Positions 14,415 to 14,732 of a stretch of DNA of 14,732 nucleotides are shown in pieces. This DNA comes from Pseudonocardiales bacterium. Lineage in GTDB: Bacteria > Actinomycetota > Actinomycetes > Mycobacteriales > Pseudonocardiaceae. Position numbers and translations under genes: made by a program. The stretch's first letter is position 1. Every line of letters begins with the position of its first letter. Location of the stretch: the NCBI GenBank assembly GCA_025465385.1, contig JAODNG010000206.1, positions 1-14,732 on the forward strand, in the 5' to 3' direction. Under the pieces are notes generated by a model. It saw nothing but the letters and a program-made list of their open reading frames with translations. It did not search any database and was not told the origin of the DNA.

Positions 14415-14732
14415 CTATCGTCCACCCATTGGTGGCCTCCCAGGCCGCAGCCCATCGGTCTGCGAGGCTGGACTGCCGTTGACCGCTCCGGTGGCGGTAG
14501 CCGGTGATATGAGGTGGCCCTCGACCGTAACCTCGCCGTTGGTGGCCTGTGCAGCCGCCGGCCGGCCGAATCCGGCCGGCGGGACGGGGGCGGGTCCAGA
14601 TCGAAGGAACAACGCCACTAACGCGCCCAGGGCACTGAGTCCGGTGGAAATTAGGAACAGGTCGTCGATCGCCCCGACAAACACCTGCAACTGAGTCTGC
14701 TGGTACAGGGCGTAGGTACCTACCCAATCGGG
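14415..14732 (-). CDS. C-terminal fragment of an MFS multidrug exporter (DHA2-like), truncated by window edge
   Basis: The frame is open to the last base of the window, so the gene starts outside. The visible 105 residues begin YALYQQTQLQVFVGAIDD and continue with one membrane helix (LFLISTGLSALGALVALFL) closing in RSGPAPVPP. This is how the last loop and last helix of DHA2 (EmrB/QacA-type, 14-helix) drug/proton antiporters end. A hydrophilic Ala/Gly/Pro-rich tail of about 60 residues follows, longer than usual. It holds a perfect 11-bp inverted repeat (14555-14565 with 14572-14582). It is convergent with the GH172 gene and probably unrelated to it. With only the tail visible, the DHA2 assignment is likely but not certain. 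Confidence 0.65.
   Translation of the reverse strand, partial: PDWVGTYALYQQTQLQVFVGAIDDLFLISTGLSALGALVALFLRSGPAPVPPAGFGRPAAAQATNGEVTVEGHLISPATATGAVNGSPASQTDGLRPGRPPMGGR
14555..14582. repeat. Perfect 11-bp GC-only inverted repeat inside the exporter tail
   Basis: CCGCCGGCCGG (14555-14565) and CCGGCCGGCGG (14572-14582) are exact reverse complements around the 6-nt loop CCGAAT. The element lies within the 3' coding part of the exporter, in the Pro/Ala-rich tail. Confidence 0.7.

Noticed and set aside
14302..14727. 141-codon - strand frame over the exporter tail
   Set aside because: Competes with the frame that encodes a clear transmembrane exporter C-terminus; its own translation is Arg/Cys/Trp-rich shadow.

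Overview
This is a high-GC actinobacterial chromosome segment. The GC-rich third codon positions, several GTG starts, a conservon (the CvnA/B/C/D signalling cassette found in filamentous actinomycetes) and an actinobacterial Ig-YkuD L,D-transpeptidase all point to Actinomycetota. Streptomyces/Pseudonocardiales-like is my best guess; the genus cannot be fixed from the sequence. No rRNA, tRNA, IS element or CRISPR array was seen.

Layout. (1) Positions 1-1770, + strand: the 3' part of a 4-alpha-glucanotransferase gene (malQ, cut by the window edge), then a 64-aa acidic hypothetical protein. A hairpin lies between these and the next, convergent gene. (2) Positions 1837-6756, all - strand and read from right to left: a conservon made of a soluble sensor-kinase-like ATPase (cvnA), a Roadblock/LC7 protein (cvnB), a DUF742 protein (cvnC) and two tandem Ras-like GTPases (cvnD). 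The second GTPase (3350-3943) has lost the switch I and GTPGQ regions. Beyond a terminator-like structure follows a StyA-type FAD monooxygenase on the same strand. (3) Positions 7026-8252, - strand: a secreted L,D-transpeptidase. A 63-codon open frame continues past its TAA towards cvnA and contains a possible 19-aa ORF. (4) Positions 8253-8773: a divergent intergenic region with a candidate operator. (5) Positions 8774-14217, + strand: a tightly coupled four-gene sugar operon of FucI/AraA-type aldose isomerase, FGGY kinase, sugar-porter MFS transporter and a DUF2961/GH172 glycosidase. (6) Positions 14218-14732: an inverted repeat, then the C-terminus of a convergent, window-truncated MFS (DHA2-like) exporter.

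How the genes work together. The sugar operon is the main find. GH172 enzymes cleave alpha-D-arabinofuranosides or alpha-D-fructofuranosides, L-fucose isomerases also isomerise D-arabinose to D-ribulose, and FGGY kinases include D-ribulokinases. The four genes therefore read most simply as import of a small D-arabinofuranosyl glycoside, its hydrolysis in the cytoplasm, isomerisation, and phosphorylation into the pentose phosphate pathway. This would be a compact D-arabinan scavenging or recycling route, of interest because arabinogalactan-bearing actinobacteria make D-arabinan themselves. The substrate is an inference. The conservon is probably a membrane-associated G-protein-like switch; its neighbour is a flavin monooxygenase, where some Streptomyces conservons carry a cytochrome P450.
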